Assembly: GCF_003315135.1 (NCBI RefSeq)
Contig: NZ_QNRK01000010.1
Coordinates: 1 to 64,000, forward strand
Length of the DNA: 64,000 nucleotides
Direction of reading: 5' to 3'
DNA from: Roseiarcus fermentans
GTDB taxonomy: Bacteria; Pseudomonadota; Alphaproteobacteria; Rhizobiales; Beijerinckiaceae
Position numbers and translations under genes: made by a program. Below the pieces are notes generated by a model, which worked only from the letters and a program-made list of their open reading frames with translations, did no database searches and was not told where the DNA came from. Below are positions 49,567-58,109 of the stretch, piece after piece (positions within the stretch are counted from its first letter, which is position 1; the number at the start of each line of letters is the position of its first letter).

Positions 49567-50165
49567 GGTTGATTCTGCTCGGGCCGCCCGGCGCCGGCAA
49601 AGGCACGCAGGCTGCCCGGCTCGTGCAGAAGTACGGCATTCCGCAGCTTTCGACCGGCGACATGCTGCGCGCGGCGGTTGCGGCGGGAACGCCGATCGGC
49701 CTCAAGGCCAGGGACGTGATGGAGTCCGGCGGGCTGGTCTCCGACGAGATCGTGGTCGGGATCATCGCAGACCGGATCGGCGAGCCCGACGCCAGGAACG
49801 GCTTCATTCTCGACGGATTTCCCCGCACGGTCAAACAGGCCGAGGCGCTCGACGCCATGCTCGCGGCCAAGGGGCTCAAGCTCGACGCCGCGATCGAGCT
49901 GACCGTCGACGCCGGCAAGCTCGTCGACCGCATCGTCAACCGAGCCGCCGAAGCCAGGGCCGCCGGACAGCCGGTGCGCAAGGACGACGACCCCGACGTG
50001 TTCAAGTCGCGTCTGGCGGCCTATGAGCACGACACGGCCGCGGTGACGCCGGTCTATCGCCGGCTCGGCCTGCTGCGCGGGGTCGACGGCATGGCCCCGA
50101 TCGATGCGGTGACGGCGGCCATCGACGCGGTTCTGAAAGACGTCGCGGCAGCGTCAGCGTCGTGA
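49563..50165 (+). CDS. adk: Adenylate kinase (short form)
   Basis: This 200-residue enzyme interconverts ATP, AMP and ADP. It has the P-loop [16 protein letters not shown] site DMLRAAV and [11 protein letters not shown]. The LID is the short alphaproteobacterial type with no zinc cysteines. It is coupled to secY upstream and to the hydratase-like gene downstream (GTGA). rpsM, which usually follows adk in alphaproteobacteria, is not here. Confidence 0.97.
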   Translation: MRLILLGPPGAGKGTQAARLVQKYGIPQLSTGDMLRAAVAAGTPIGLKARDVMESGGLVSDEIVVGIIADRIGEPDARNGFILDGFPRTVKQAEALDAMLAAKGLKLDAAIELTVDAGKLVDRIVNRAAEARAAGQPVRKDDDPDVFKSRLAAYEHDTAAVTPVYRRLGLLRGVDGMAPIDAVTAAIDAVLKDVAAASAS

Positions 50166-51208
50166 GCGGAGACGCCGAGGCGCTGACCGAGCGGCGCGGG
50201 GCGGCGGGAGTCGTCGTCCTCAACCGGCCCAAGGCGCTGAACGCTCTGACGCTGACAATGGTTCGGCGGATCGCCGCGGCGCTGGACGCGTGGGAGGACG
50301 ACCCCCTCGTCACCCGGGTCGTGATCACCGGCGCCGGCGACAAGGCGTTCTGCGCCGGCGGCGACATCCGGCGCCTCTATGAACTGGGAAGAGCCGGGGA
50401 CCACGCCGGCCAACTAACGTTCTGGCGCGAGGAATACCAGCTCAACGCGCGGATCCGGACCTATCCGAAACCCGTCGTCGCGCTGATCGACGGCATCGTC
50501 ATGGGCGGGGGCGTCGGCGTCTCGATCAACGCCCGGCACCGGGTTGCCGGAGGGCGCTTCTCCTTCGCTATGCCGGAGGTTGGCATCGGGTTCTTCCCCG
50601 ACGTCGGCGGAACCTTCTTTCTGCCGCGCCTTTCGCACCGGGCGGGCGTCTATCTCGCCCTGACCGGCTTGCGCGCCGACGCCGGCGACGCGCTCGCTTT
50701 TGGGCTCGCCGAGATGTTCGCGCCGAGCGCCGCGATGGGCCCGCTCGCCGCCGCGCTCGAGAGCCCCGACGACGTCGGCGCGACCCTCGCCCGCTTCGCT
50801 TCGCCGCCGCCGCAATCGGCGCTGATGGACGAAGCGGACGGCCTCGAGGCATGCTTCGCCCCGGACAGTCGCGAGGCGATCGTGGCTGCGCTCGAGGCGG
50901 CCGAGCGGCGCGGCCTCGCCTTCGCCGCGCCGGCGCGCGCCGCCATGCTCGCCAAATCGCCGACGAGCCAGGCGATCGCCCTTCGTCAGATGGCGCTCGG
51001 GGCCACGGTCGATTTCGACGAGGCGCTCAGGGTCGAGTTCCGCATCGTGTCGCGGCTTTGCCGCGGCCATGATTTCTACGAGGGCGTGCGGGCGCTGATT
51101 GTCGACAAGGACAACCGCCCGATGTGGAGCCCGCGGCCTTCGGCTGCGGAATTGGACGGCTATTTCGCACCGCTCGGCGACGACGAGCTGACGTTGCCGA
51201 ACCGATGA
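50162..51208 (+). CDS. 3-hydroxyisobutyryl-CoA hydrolase-like (enoyl-CoA hydratase family)
   Basis: This 348-residue crotonase-fold protein has the CoA-binding oxyanion regions [13 protein letters not shown] and [14 protein letters not shown]. The catalytic stretch [21 protein letters not shown] is typical of 3-hydroxyisobutyryl-CoA hydrolase of valine catabolism, carrying its Glu and Asp. The C-terminal [15 protein letters not shown] also matches. The GTG start overlaps the adk stop. Confidence 0.9.
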   Translation: MSGDAEALTERRGAAGVVVLNRPKALNALTLTMVRRIAAALDAWEDDPLVTRVVITGAGDKAFCAGGDIRRLYELGRAGDHAGQLTFWREEYQLNARIRTYPKPVVALIDGIVMGGGVGVSINARHRVAGGRFSFAMPEVGIGFFPDVGGTFFLPRLSHRAGVYLALTGLRADAGDALAFGLAEMFAPSAAMGPLAAALESPDDVGATLARFASPPPQSALMDEADGLEACFAPDSREAIVAALEAAERRGLAFAAPARAAMLAKSPTSQAIALRQMALGATVDFDEALRVEFRIVSRLCRGHDFYEGVRALIVDKDNRPMWSPRPSAAELDGYFAPLGDDELTLPNR

Positions 51209-51672
51209 CCTATCGTCTGCGCCAGAGCCGGGACGGCGGGATCGAACTGGTCGACGGTTTGCCTGCCCGCGTTCCCGACGGAAAGATCAGCTCCGTGATC
51301 GAGGCGGTCGGCTGGCGGACCGTCCTCCTCTGGTACATGCGGACGCTCGCGTGGGTGTGGGTGGCGAAAGGGCTATTCAACTGGGCGATCATCCTCGGCG
51401 TGTTCCCGGCCCGCGAGTTCACGACCATGAGCCTCGCCCTTCAGGCGACCGTGGTGGCGTTCGCCGGTTTCGACCTTCTGGCCGCGGTCGGCCTCTGGCT
51501 CGCCGCGCCCTGGGGCGGCGCCATCTGGCTCCTGTGCGCCATGGTCGAGGCCGCTTCGCCGGTGCTGAGCCCGAGGTCGGCGCTGATCGGCTATTTCGCC
51601 GCCGCGATCAACGTCGTCCTGGTCACCGGTTATTTCCTTTTGAGCTGGCTCGCGGCGCGCGAGCGGGACTGA
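51205..51672 (+). CDS. Small membrane protein (DUF6163-like)
   Basis: This 155-residue protein has about four hydrophobic helices (LAWVWVAKGLFNWAIILGVF, VVAFAGFDLLAAVGLWLA, WLLCAMVEAA, AAAINVVLVTGYFLLSWL) after a cytosolic N terminus of about 40 residues. The start overlaps the preceding stop (ATGA). It resembles small alphaproteobacterial membrane proteins encoded beside ldtR. Function is unknown. Confidence 0.75.
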   Translation: MTYRLRQSRDGGIELVDGLPARVPDGKISSVIEAVGWRTVLLWYMRTLAWVWVAKGLFNWAIILGVFPAREFTTMSLALQATVVAFAGFDLLAAVGLWLAAPWGGAIWLLCAMVEAASPVLSPRSALIGYFAAAINVVLVTGYFLLSWLAARERD

Positions 51673-51883
51673 AGCAAGCGACGTGCATGGTGATTGGGGC
51701 GGGCGCGCCGCTCGCTTCGCCATGACGGACGCGGACCCCGTTCAGCTCTCTTTTACCAGCCGGCGAAAACCTTCGATTCATCGTAATTCTTAGTCGCGTC
51801 TTCAGGACCCGCCGCTACAGTCGGACCCACTGGGGTGGACCGAATTCAACTTCGGCTACAGGAAGACGAGCGGGCGAGCGACC

Positions 51884-52396
51884 ATGTTGAACGCAACCAG
51901 GACTCAAGACGTCGCCGGGGCTGACGAGCAGGAACTTCCAGTCGCCAGCCTTTACTTGGAGACGTTGACGATGGTCGAGCGGCTGCACCGCCGCCTGCTC
52001 GACGTCATCAAGGACGAGCTGGACCGTCGCAACCGTTCCGACGTCAACGCCGTCCAGGCGCTGCTGCTCTACAACATCGGCGACAAGGAGCTGACCGCCG
52101 GCGAATTGCGGACCAAAGGCTACTATCTCGGGTCGAACGTATCCTACAACGTCAAGAAGCTGGTCGAGCAGGGCTTCCTTCACCACGCGCGCTCGCGCAT
52201 CGACCGTCGCGCGGTTCGGATCAGCCTGACCGACAAGGGGAAGGACGTTCACCGCCTCGTCGCCGGGGTCTACGCCAAGCACGCCCGAACCATCGAGCAG
52301 ATCGGCGGCGTCGGCGGCGGCGAACTGGCGCGGGTCAATGTGTCCCTGGCCAGGCTCGAGCGCTATTGGGTCGACCAGATCAAGTATCGGCTGTGA
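51884..52396 (+). CDS. ldtR: MarR-family regulator LdtR
   Basis: This 170-residue MarR-type protein matches LdtR, the regulator of L,D-transpeptidase genes described in Liberibacter and Sinorhizobium. It has a winged helix with LTAGELRTKGYYLGSNVSYNVKKLVEQGFL and a wing SRIDRRAVRISLTDKG, read here in parts. It lies directly upstream of an L,D-transpeptidase gene. Known LdtR activates ldtP and responds to osmotic stress; benzbromarone is a known ligand. Confidence 0.88.
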   Translation: MLNATRTQDVAGADEQELPVASLYLETLTMVERLHRRLLDVIKDELDRRNRSDVNAVQALLLYNIGDKELTAGELRTKGYYLGSNVSYNVKKLVEQGFLHHARSRIDRRAVRISLTDKGKDVHRLVAGVYAKHARTIEQIGGVGGGELARVNVSLARLERYWVDQIKYRL

Positions 52397-52430
52397 TAAT
52401 CCATTGTTAACCTCGTTCTCGATCGGCCGT

Positions 52431-52456
52431 GGGGGCGTTCGATCTCGAACGCCCCC
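52431..52456 (+). terminator. Strong terminator after ldtR
   Basis: GGGGGCGTTCGA-TC-TCGAACGCCCCC is a perfect 12-bp stem with a minimal loop, followed by TTT. It lies 35 bp after the ldtR stop, separating ldtR from ldtP transcription. Confidence 0.8.
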
Positions 52457-52616
52457 TTTGCGCATCATCGTCGATGCGGCCTTAAAATCGCCAGACTGAA
52501 ACCTATTTTTGCGCCCATACCCATCGTCAACTCGGCGAGGCGCGGCGTGTCGCAATCGGTGCAGGCGTCGCCCCGACGACGCGGGACGGTCCTTGGTTCC
52601 TGGGAGCTTGAAGCTG

Positions 52617-53903
52617 ATGCGTGACACGAACGTCTCGCGGTCCTCGCGCCGCCTTCTGCTCGGCGCGGCCATGGGCGCGCTGGCGCTGGCGGGCCTGATT
52701 CCGCTCGCCGCGCGGGCCGCGGACGCCGACGGGCAGGCCGAATGGCCGCAAAGCTACGAGGCCTCGCCGCGCATGGCGATCGAGCGCGAATCGACGCCGA
52801 TCCTGTCCGCGGCGACCGTCGACGCGACGCAGGCGGCGATCCAGAAATATCAGGACATCGTCACCCGCGGCGGCTGGAGCGCCGTGCCGCCCGGGGCGGA
52901 CCTTCGGATCGGCTCCAAGGGGGCGCGGGTCCAGGCCCTGCGCCTGCGCCTGGTCGCCTCCGGCGACCTCGATGCGGAAGCCGGCGCGGGACCGGTGTAC
53001 GATTCCTTCGTCGAGGCCGCCGTCAAGCGCTTCCAGGCCCGCCACGGCCTCAGCCAGACCGGCGCGGTCGGCGAGGGCACGATCGCCGAACTGAACGTGT
53101 CCGCCGCGGCCCGCCTGCAGCAGCTCGAAACCAACATCGTGCGTCTCAAGACCTTTTCCGGCGATCTCGGCCAGCGCTACGTGGTGGCCAATATCCCGGC
53201 GGCCGAGGTCGAGACGGTCGAGAACGGCGTCGTCTATTCGCACCACGCCGCCGGCGTCGGCAAGATCGACCGCCAGTCGCCGATCATGCAGACGCGCGCG
53301 ACCGAGATCAACTTCAACCCGTTCTGGACCGTGCCGCCGTCGCTGATCAAGAAGGACCTCATCCCCAAGATGAAGGCCGACCCGAACTATCTGACCGACG
53401 AGAAAATCCGCATCTTCAACGGCAAGGGCGAAGAGGTGTCGCCGACCTCGATCAACTGGAACACCGAAGAGGCGACCCATTTCAAGTACCGCCAGGACAC
53501 CGGCGCCGACCTCAATTCGCTCGGGATCGTGCGCATCAACATCCCGAACCCCTATGGCGTCTACATGCACGACACGCCGTCGAAGGGCATTTTCGGCGAC
53601 GACTTCCGCTTCGTTTCGTCCGGCTGCATCCGGGTGCAGGACGTGCGCGACTACGTGGCGTGGCTGCTCAAGGACAATCCGGGCTGGGGGCGCGACCAGA
53701 TCGACGAGGTCATCCGCAGCGGGCAGCGCCTGGACGTCAAGCTGACGCAGCCCGTCAACGTCTACTGGGTGTACATCACCGCCTGGGCGACGCCCGACGG
53801 CGTCGTCCAGTTCCGCCCGGACGTCTACCAGCGCGACGGCTCCGGCCCCGGCCCGCTCGCTTCGGCCGTCCCGGCGCAGCCGATGGCGATCCCGCAGGAG
53901 TGA
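52617..53903 (+). CDS. ldtP: L,D-transpeptidase LdtP (YkuD/YcbB-type)
   Basis: This 428-residue secreted enzyme makes 3-3 peptidoglycan crosslinks or protein anchors. It has a twin-arginine-like signal (SRRLLLGAAMGALALAGL, cleavage near ARAAD), a peptidoglycan-binding domain (VEAAVKRFQARHGLSQTGAV) and a YkuD domain. The YkuD catalytic motif is YMHDTPSKG with VSSGCIRVQD. The ATG at 52617 follows a GGGAG-like site. It is the likely LdtR target. Confidence 0.92.
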   Translation: MRDTNVSRSSRRLLLGAAMGALALAGLIPLAARAADADGQAEWPQSYEASPRMAIERESTPILSAATVDATQAAIQKYQDIVTRGGWSAVPPGADLRIGSKGARVQALRLRLVASGDLDAEAGAGPVYDSFVEAAVKRFQARHGLSQTGAVGEGTIAELNVSAAARLQQLETNIVRLKTFSGDLGQRYVVANIPAAEVETVENGVVYSHHAAGVGKIDRQSPIMQTRATEINFNPFWTVPPSLIKKDLIPKMKADPNYLTDEKIRIFNGKGEEVSPTSINWNTEEATHFKYRQDTGADLNSLGIVRINIPNPYGVYMHDTPSKGIFGDDFRFVSSGCIRVQDVRDYVAWLLKDNPGWGRDQIDEVIRSGQRLDVKLTQPVNVYWVYITAWATPDGVVQFRPDVYQRDGSGPGPLASAVPAQPMAIPQE

Positions 53904-54101
53904 GGCGGGTTTTCTCCGGCGGTTGGTTCCGCCCTTGACGGAGATCAAACCGCTGCCGGAGAGAATCTGCCAGGGGTGAGGCGTCAGAACGGGCGCGGAC
54001 GTGGTTTGTCCCCCCTTTGTTGGAAAGTGCGGGCCGGCGCGGCGAAACGCGTCGGCCCGACTTGCTTTCGGGCGGGGCGAGCCCGGACCGGCGTCCGGGT
54101 C

Positions 54102-54139
54102 GAGCCGGTTTTGAGGCTTTTCAGAGGTTTGCGCCGGAA
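54102..54139 (+). repeat. 38-bp direct repeat, copy A
   Basis: The sequence from GAGCCGGTTTTGAGG to TTTGCGCCGGAA recurs at 54355-54392 with 33 of 38 positions identical. Probably a dispersed REP-like unit. Confidence 0.6.
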
Positions 54140-54230
54140 TTTCCGGGCGAATGTCACGGCCGACTCCGTCATGGCGGGGCGTGAAGCACGACGCGGCGGT
54201 CCAGAGCCGCAATGGCGGCCCAGCGGCCCC

Positions 54231-54259
54231 TGGATCGCGTCGCTTCGCTCGCGATGACG
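54231..54259 (+). repeat. REP-like inverted repeat, arm A
   Basis: TGGATCGCGTCGCTTCGCTC followed by GCGATGACG is inverted at 54441-54469 (26 of 29 positions). A third, degraded form lies near 54988-55038. The unit resembles the REP-like GTCATCGCGAGCGAAG elements found scattered in many alphaproteobacteria. Confidence 0.6.
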
Positions 54260-54354
54260 ACGCGTTTCGGCGCCCGCGCGGGTCGTCACGGGCGGCGGCC
54301 TGCTTTGACGGCTCCGGTCCACGTCCGCCTGTCGCCCGACACCGCGCGATCTCC

Positions 54355-54392
54355 GAGCCGGTTTCCAGCGTTTTCAAAGGTTTGCGCCGGAA
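54355..54392 (+). repeat. 38-bp direct repeat, copy B
   Basis: Second copy of the 54102-54139 repeat, from GAGCCGGTTTCCAGC to TTTGCGCCGGAA, with five mismatches. Confidence 0.6.
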
Positions 54393-54440
54393 GTTGCGGG
54401 CCGCGGGCGGCCGTTTGACGGCGACCGCGAGGGCGGCGCT

Positions 54441-54469
54441 CGTCATCGCGAGCGAAGTGTGGCGATCCA
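54441..54469 (-). repeat. REP-like inverted repeat, arm B
   Basis: CGTCATCGCGAGCGAAG followed by GGCGATCCA is the inverse of 54231-54259. The two arms enclose the second 38-bp repeat. Confidence 0.6.
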
Positions 54470-54693
54470 GAGCCGCTGCGCTTGTGCTTGCGGCCTCTGG
54501 ACGGGCGCGTCGCCCCTGACGCGGCTCGCCGTTCGATCCGCTCGCCCGATCGATTGTTCGGGTCGCGCCGGCGCTCTCCGATCGGAACAGCAGGCCACGG
54601 CGTCCTCCCGCGAGGCGCCCGCGCGCTGGAGGGCCCGCGGAGGGACGATCGGTCGACAGCGCCAGTCTTCGCATCGGAATATCAAAACACAGA

Positions 54694-54706
54694 CCAAACG
54701 GTTTGG
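54694..54706. promoter_or_regulatory. Orphan palindrome, TetR-operator-like
   Basis: CCAAACGGTTTGG is a perfect 13-bp palindrome in an AT-rich patch (about 54670-54730) that stands out in GC-rich DNA. It resembles operators of TetR-family regulators. No regulator gene adjoins it, and it is over 400 bp from the next gene. Confidence 0.4.
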
Positions 54707-54876
54707 CAAGAAAAATTCTCTTATTCCGAAGTTGAAGCCGGCGCGATCCCCACGACGGCCCCGCTCTTCCGCTTGCGCCGGGGGTTGACCGGGACCCTGA
54801 CGCCCCTTGCGAGGCGGAGGGTTACGACGCCGTCGAGGCCCGCGCCTCGCCGCATGGATCGGGACCGGAAACACCG

Positions 54877-54907
54877 CGTCATGGCCGGGACGAGCCCGGC
54901 CATGACG
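54877..54907. repeat. Hairpin repeat unit
   Basis: CGTCATGGCCGGG-ACGAG-CCCGGCCATGACG is a perfect 13-bp stem with a 5-nt loop. GTCATGGCCGGG hairpins are common dispersed elements in Hyphomicrobiales genomes. Confidence 0.65.
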
Positions 54908-55129
54908 GAGACGAGGACGCCTGCATTGTCGGGCGTCGAGCGCGAGACCCCGGCTGGACGTCACGGCTGGCGTCGGCGTCCTCGACTCCTGGATCGCCAC
55001 GTCCCCTCGGATCAAGGTCCGGCGTCCCTCGCGATGACGAGACTGGCGGCGCCGTCATCGCCTGGTCCGCAAAGCTCGACAAGGAACCCCCGGTCGTGGC
55101 CGCCGTTCTTCCGGGATAGGAGGCCGGTC

Positions 55130-55336
55130 ATGACGCTCGCCGAATTGTTCGAGGCCGTGAAGGATCTGCCGCCGGAGACCCCGGTCTGCGTCGCCGAAAT
55201 CGACGAAGCGGCCGGCGCCAACGTCGACGGCGTCGAAGTCGTGCGCGACGCGAAGCTCGAGAGCGACGCCGCCGACGCGACCGAGGCTGTGGAATTCGGC
55301 GCCGGGGCGGACACGGTCGTCGTGCTGCGGTGGTGA
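55130..55336 (+). CDS. Small acidic hypothetical protein
   Basis: This 68-residue ORF reads MTLAELFEAVKDLPPETPVC and ends DTVVVLRW. It has a strong AGGAGG site 9 bp before the ATG, supporting translation. It is rich in Asp, Glu, Ala and Val, without a signal peptide or membrane segment. I do not recognise the family. It stands alone between repeat-rich stretches. Confidence 0.6.
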   Translation: MTLAELFEAVKDLPPETPVCVAEIDEAAGANVDGVEVVRDAKLESDAADATEAVEFGAGADTVVVLRW

Positions 55337-55344
55337 AAGCGCTT

Positions 55345-55376
55345 TTTCACCACCAAGGACACGAAGGGGCACGAAG
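55345..55376 (+). repeat. 32-bp dispersed repeat, copy 1
   Basis: The unit from TTTCACCACCAAGGACACG to GGGGCACGAAG recurs at 55428-55459 with one mismatch. Repeats of the CACGAAGGACACGAAG type occur in many bacterial genomes. Confidence 0.65.
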
Positions 55377-55427
55377 GCTTGGTGTTTCTTGATGGCGGCG
55401 GAGGGGCCGCGGCGTCCGGCCCCGCTG

Positions 55428-55490
55428 TTTCACCACGAAGGACACGAAGGGGCACGAAGACTTCGTGCTTCTTTGTGTCCTTCGTGGTGA
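55428..55490. repeat. Repeat copy 2 with inverted third copy: 61-bp hairpin
   Basis: Copy 2 (55428-55459) is followed after one base by an inverted copy (55461-55490, CTTCGTGC to TTCGTGGTGA). Together they can fold into a long hairpin of about 28 paired bases with few mismatches. It lies just past the ndh stop and could also end that transcript. Confidence 0.65.
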
Positions 55491-55495
55491 TCGCC

Positions 55496-56881
55496 TCAGA
55501 CGCCCGGCCCTCGGTCGCGCCGCAAGATGATCCGTGCGCCGCGCTGGTCGGTCAGATAAATCCACGCCCAGCTCGCGGCGACGAAGAGGCGCGAGCGCAG
55601 GCCGATGAGAAAGTAGATGTGGACGACGCTCCAGAACAGCCAGCCGAGGAAGCCGGTCAGGCGCAGGCGTCCGACGCTGGCGATCGCCGCATTGCGGCCG
55701 ATGGTGGCGAGGGCGCCGTAGTCGCGGTAGCGGAACGGGCCGGGCGCCGGCCGTCCCTGCACGCGGGCGCGGATCGTTCGCCCAGCGTGGCGCCCCATCT
55801 GCTTGGCCGCGGCGGCGAGGCCCGGCGTCTCAATCCCGGCGGCGTCGCGGACGGCGGCCGTGTCGCCGACGACGAACACGTTCGGCCGTCCGGCGAGCGA
55901 CAGATCGGGCTCGACCGAAACGCGTCCGCTGCGATCGCCCTGCGCGCCGATCCAGGCGGCGGCGGGCGAGGCGCGGACGCCGGCGGCCCAGAGGATCGCG
56001 CCGCCGGCCTCGATCCGCGCGCCGTCGACGACGAGGGCGTCCTCGTCGATCGCCTCGACCGCGGCGCCGGTGCGGACTTCGACGCCCATGCGCTCGAGGC
56101 GGCGGACGGCGTCGCTTGCGAGCGTCTCGGGGAACGCGGGCAGCAGCCTCGGTCCGGCCTCGACCAGCAGGATGCGCGCGCTCGCCGGCCTCGAACGCTG
56201 GAATTCCCCCGGCAGCGTGCGGTGGGCGAGTTCCGCGAGCGCGCCGGCGAGTTCGACTCCGGTCGGCCCGCCGCCGACGATGGCGAAGGTGAGCAGCCGG
56301 CGACGTTGCTCGTCCGTCTGCGCGGTCTCGGCGCGCTCGAAGGCGGTCAGGACCCGCCCGCGGACCCGTAACGCGTCGTCGACGGTCTTGAGGCTCGGCG
56401 CGAACTTTTCCCAGGCCTCGTGGCCGAAATAGGAATGGGTCGAGCCGGTTGCGAGCACCAGCCAGTCGAAGGCGAGTTCGCCCGCGGTCGAGCGGACGAG
56501 TCCGCGGTCGAGGTCGACGCCGTAGACCCTGGCCATCAGCACGGTCGCGTTGCGCTGCCGGGAGAGGATGTGGCGGATCGGCCAGGCGATGTCGGCAGTC
56601 GACAGCGCCGCGGTGGCGGCCTGGTAGAGCAGGGGTTGGAAGCAATGATGGTTCTGCTCGTCGAGGAGGAGGACCTCGACCGCGGCGCCGTCCAGCGCCT
56701 GCGCGGCCGAGAGGCCGCCGAAACCGCCGCCGACGATGACGACGCGGGGATGGCGCGCGGGGTCGGCGGCGGCGCCGCTGCGGGCTGCGTCGGCCTGCGG
56801 CGGGGCGATTCCGCCGCCGCCGGCGCGGCCTTCGCTGTCGCTACGCGTCCGATCCGGCGCAGGGGCGGGAGTTAACGGCAT
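55496..56881 (-). CDS. ndh: Type II NADH dehydrogenase (NDH-2)
   Basis: This 461-residue flavoprotein has an FAD-binding VVIVGGGFGGLSAAQAL near residue 47, an NADH-binding FAIVGGGPTGVELAGALAEL and the FAD motif NVFVVGDTAA. The C terminus has hydrophobic segments (GFLGWLFWSVVHIYFLIGL) for membrane attachment. It oxidises NADH and reduces quinone without pumping protons. The first about 43 residues are Ala/Pro-rich and dissimilar to the family, so a later start is possible. Confidence 0.92.
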   Translation of the reverse strand: MPLTPAPAPDRTRSDSEGRAGGGGIAPPQADAARSGAAADPARHPRVVIVGGGFGGLSAAQALDGAAVEVLLLDEQNHHCFQPLLYQAATAALSTADIAWPIRHILSRQRNATVLMARVYGVDLDRGLVRSTAGELAFDWLVLATGSTHSYFGHEAWEKFAPSLKTVDDALRVRGRVLTAFERAETAQTDEQRRRLLTFAIVGGGPTGVELAGALAELAHRTLPGEFQRSRPASARILLVEAGPRLLPAFPETLASDAVRRLERMGVEVRTGAAVEAIDEDALVVDGARIEAGGAILWAAGVRASPAAAWIGAQGDRSGRVSVEPDLSLAGRPNVFVVGDTAAVRDAAGIETPGLAAAAKQMGRHAGRTIRARVQGRPAPGPFRYRDYGALATIGRNAAIASVGRLRLTGFLGWLFWSVVHIYFLIGLRSRLFVAASWAWIYLTDQRGARIILRRDRGPGV

Positions 56882-57023
56882 TGTATGGTCTCCACGCGAC
56901 AGTCAACGCCCGGCCGGGGCCGGCGTTCGTTCGGGGGCAGGCGACGGGGCGCGGTCGCCAAGCGCTTGCGCAGCGTCCGGCGACGGCGTTTGTCTGTTCA
57001 GGATCTTGGTCGGGAGATTCGGC

Positions 57024-57623
57024 GTGATCGTGGTGTTCGACATCGGCAACGTTCTGCTGCGCTGGGACCCGCGCAATCTCTACCGAACGGTGTTTGCAGA
57101 CGAAGCGCGGATGGAGCGGTTCCTGGCGACGGCGCTCTCCGGCGACTTCATCCTGCAGACCGACGTCGACCCGGACTTTTCCGCCGCGGTCGAGGCGCGG
57201 GCCCAGGCCTTCCCCGAATTCGCCGAGGAGGTTCGGCTCTACGATTCGCGCTGGGTCGAGACGCTCGCCGGGCCGATCGAGGAGAACGTCGCGCTCCTGC
57301 GCCGCCTGCGCGCCGCCGGCCGGCCGGTCCATGCGCTCAGCAATTTCTCGACCGCGAAATTCGCGATCAGCGAGGGCCTGCACGATTTCCTGCGCGCGTT
57401 CGACACCCGCATCGTCTCCGGCCACGTCGGCGTCGCCAAGCCCGACCGGCGGATCTACGAGATTCTGGTCGAGCGGGTGGGCCGCAAGCCGCGCGAACTC
57501 CTGTTCATCGACGATTCGCTCGCCAACATCCGCGCCGCCGAGGCGCTCGGCATCGCGACGATCCACTACACGCCGGGCGTGGACCTCGAGGCGGAACTGA
57601 AGGCGAGGGGCGTGGCGGCGTGA
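57024..57623 (+). CDS. HAD-superfamily hydrolase (subfamily IA)
   Basis: This 199-residue phosphatase-like protein has motif I VVFDIGNVLLRWD. The nucleophile Asp is present, but the second Asp of DxD is Asn (DxGN type, as in YihX-like proteins). It also has HALSNFS (motif II), a Lys in GVAKPDRRIYE, and FIDDSLANIRAAE (motif IV). The GTG start at 57024 follows GGGAGA. Substrate is probably a small sugar phosphate or similar. Confidence 0.88.
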   Translation: MIVVFDIGNVLLRWDPRNLYRTVFADEARMERFLATALSGDFILQTDVDPDFSAAVEARAQAFPEFAEEVRLYDSRWVETLAGPIEENVALLRRLRAAGRPVHALSNFSTAKFAISEGLHDFLRAFDTRIVSGHVGVAKPDRRIYEILVERVGRKPRELLFIDDSLANIRAAEALGIATIHYTPGVDLEAELKARGVAA

Positions 57624-57629
57624 GCGTCT

Positions 57630-57848
57630 TCACGGCTGAAACGCGTCCTCGCCGTCGCGCATGCGACGAATCAGGTCGACCGCATTGCCTCCGACCCGCG
57701 GTCGGCGTCTGGCGCGTTCGACGATGCTGGTGACGAGTTCGTGACTCGGCTGACGCAAGCGCGGCGAGGGACGTCCGGTTGGCACGGCCCTCGGCTGCAA
57801 TTCGACGATCGGCTCGTTGCCGCTTTGCTCTTCGGAAGACGCGCCCAT
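57630..57848 (-). CDS. Possible small hypothetical protein
   Basis: This 72-residue frame, MGASSEEQSGNEPIVELQPR to RRMRDGEDAFQP, has a C-terminal part (PSHELVTSIVERARRRPRVG) that reads like a structured helix. It sits in an otherwise empty 486-bp gap, convergent with the HAD gene. It is the 3' end of a much longer antisense frame and has no strong ribosome site. Real coding status is uncertain. Confidence 0.35.
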   Translation of the reverse strand: MGASSEEQSGNEPIVELQPRAVPTGRPSPRLRQPSHELVTSIVERARRRPRVGGNAVDLIRRMRDGEDAFQP

Positions 57849-58080
57849 TCGGGACTCGGCTGAATTCTGGCGACGATGGCCGGAATAGCGCCCGGTCAGC
57901 TCGTGAACAAGGGTCGATCGCCCGCCATCGCCGGATGCCGTCGAATACGTTCGGCGCGCCCCCGCGGCCCTGTCGGCGTCGTGCGCAGGGCGGCGGCGAA
58001 AGCGGGCGCGGCGGTTGCTTGGGGGTCGTCCGGGACCGGCCAAGCGCGGGACGCCTGCGCACCGCTGTACGGCATTGCCT

Positions 58081-58095
58081 CGGGACGGCGTCCCG
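58081..58095. promoter_or_regulatory. Palindrome before the TauE-like permease gene
   Basis: CGGGACG-G-CGTCCCG is a perfect 15-bp inverted repeat ending 14 bp before the ATG at 58110. It could be an operator or a hairpin masking the start. Confidence 0.35.
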
Positions 58096-58109
58096 CGCGA
58101 CAAGGGCCC

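Larger units (their letters stand above)
53904..55129. other. Repeat-rich intergenic region
   Basis: No gene is supported in this 1.2-kb stretch. It holds a 38-bp direct repeat pair, an inverted repeat pair, a 31-bp hairpin and an AT-rich patch with a 13-bp palindrome, listed separately. Open frames across it are compositionally driven and unlike known proteins. Confidence 0.6.
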
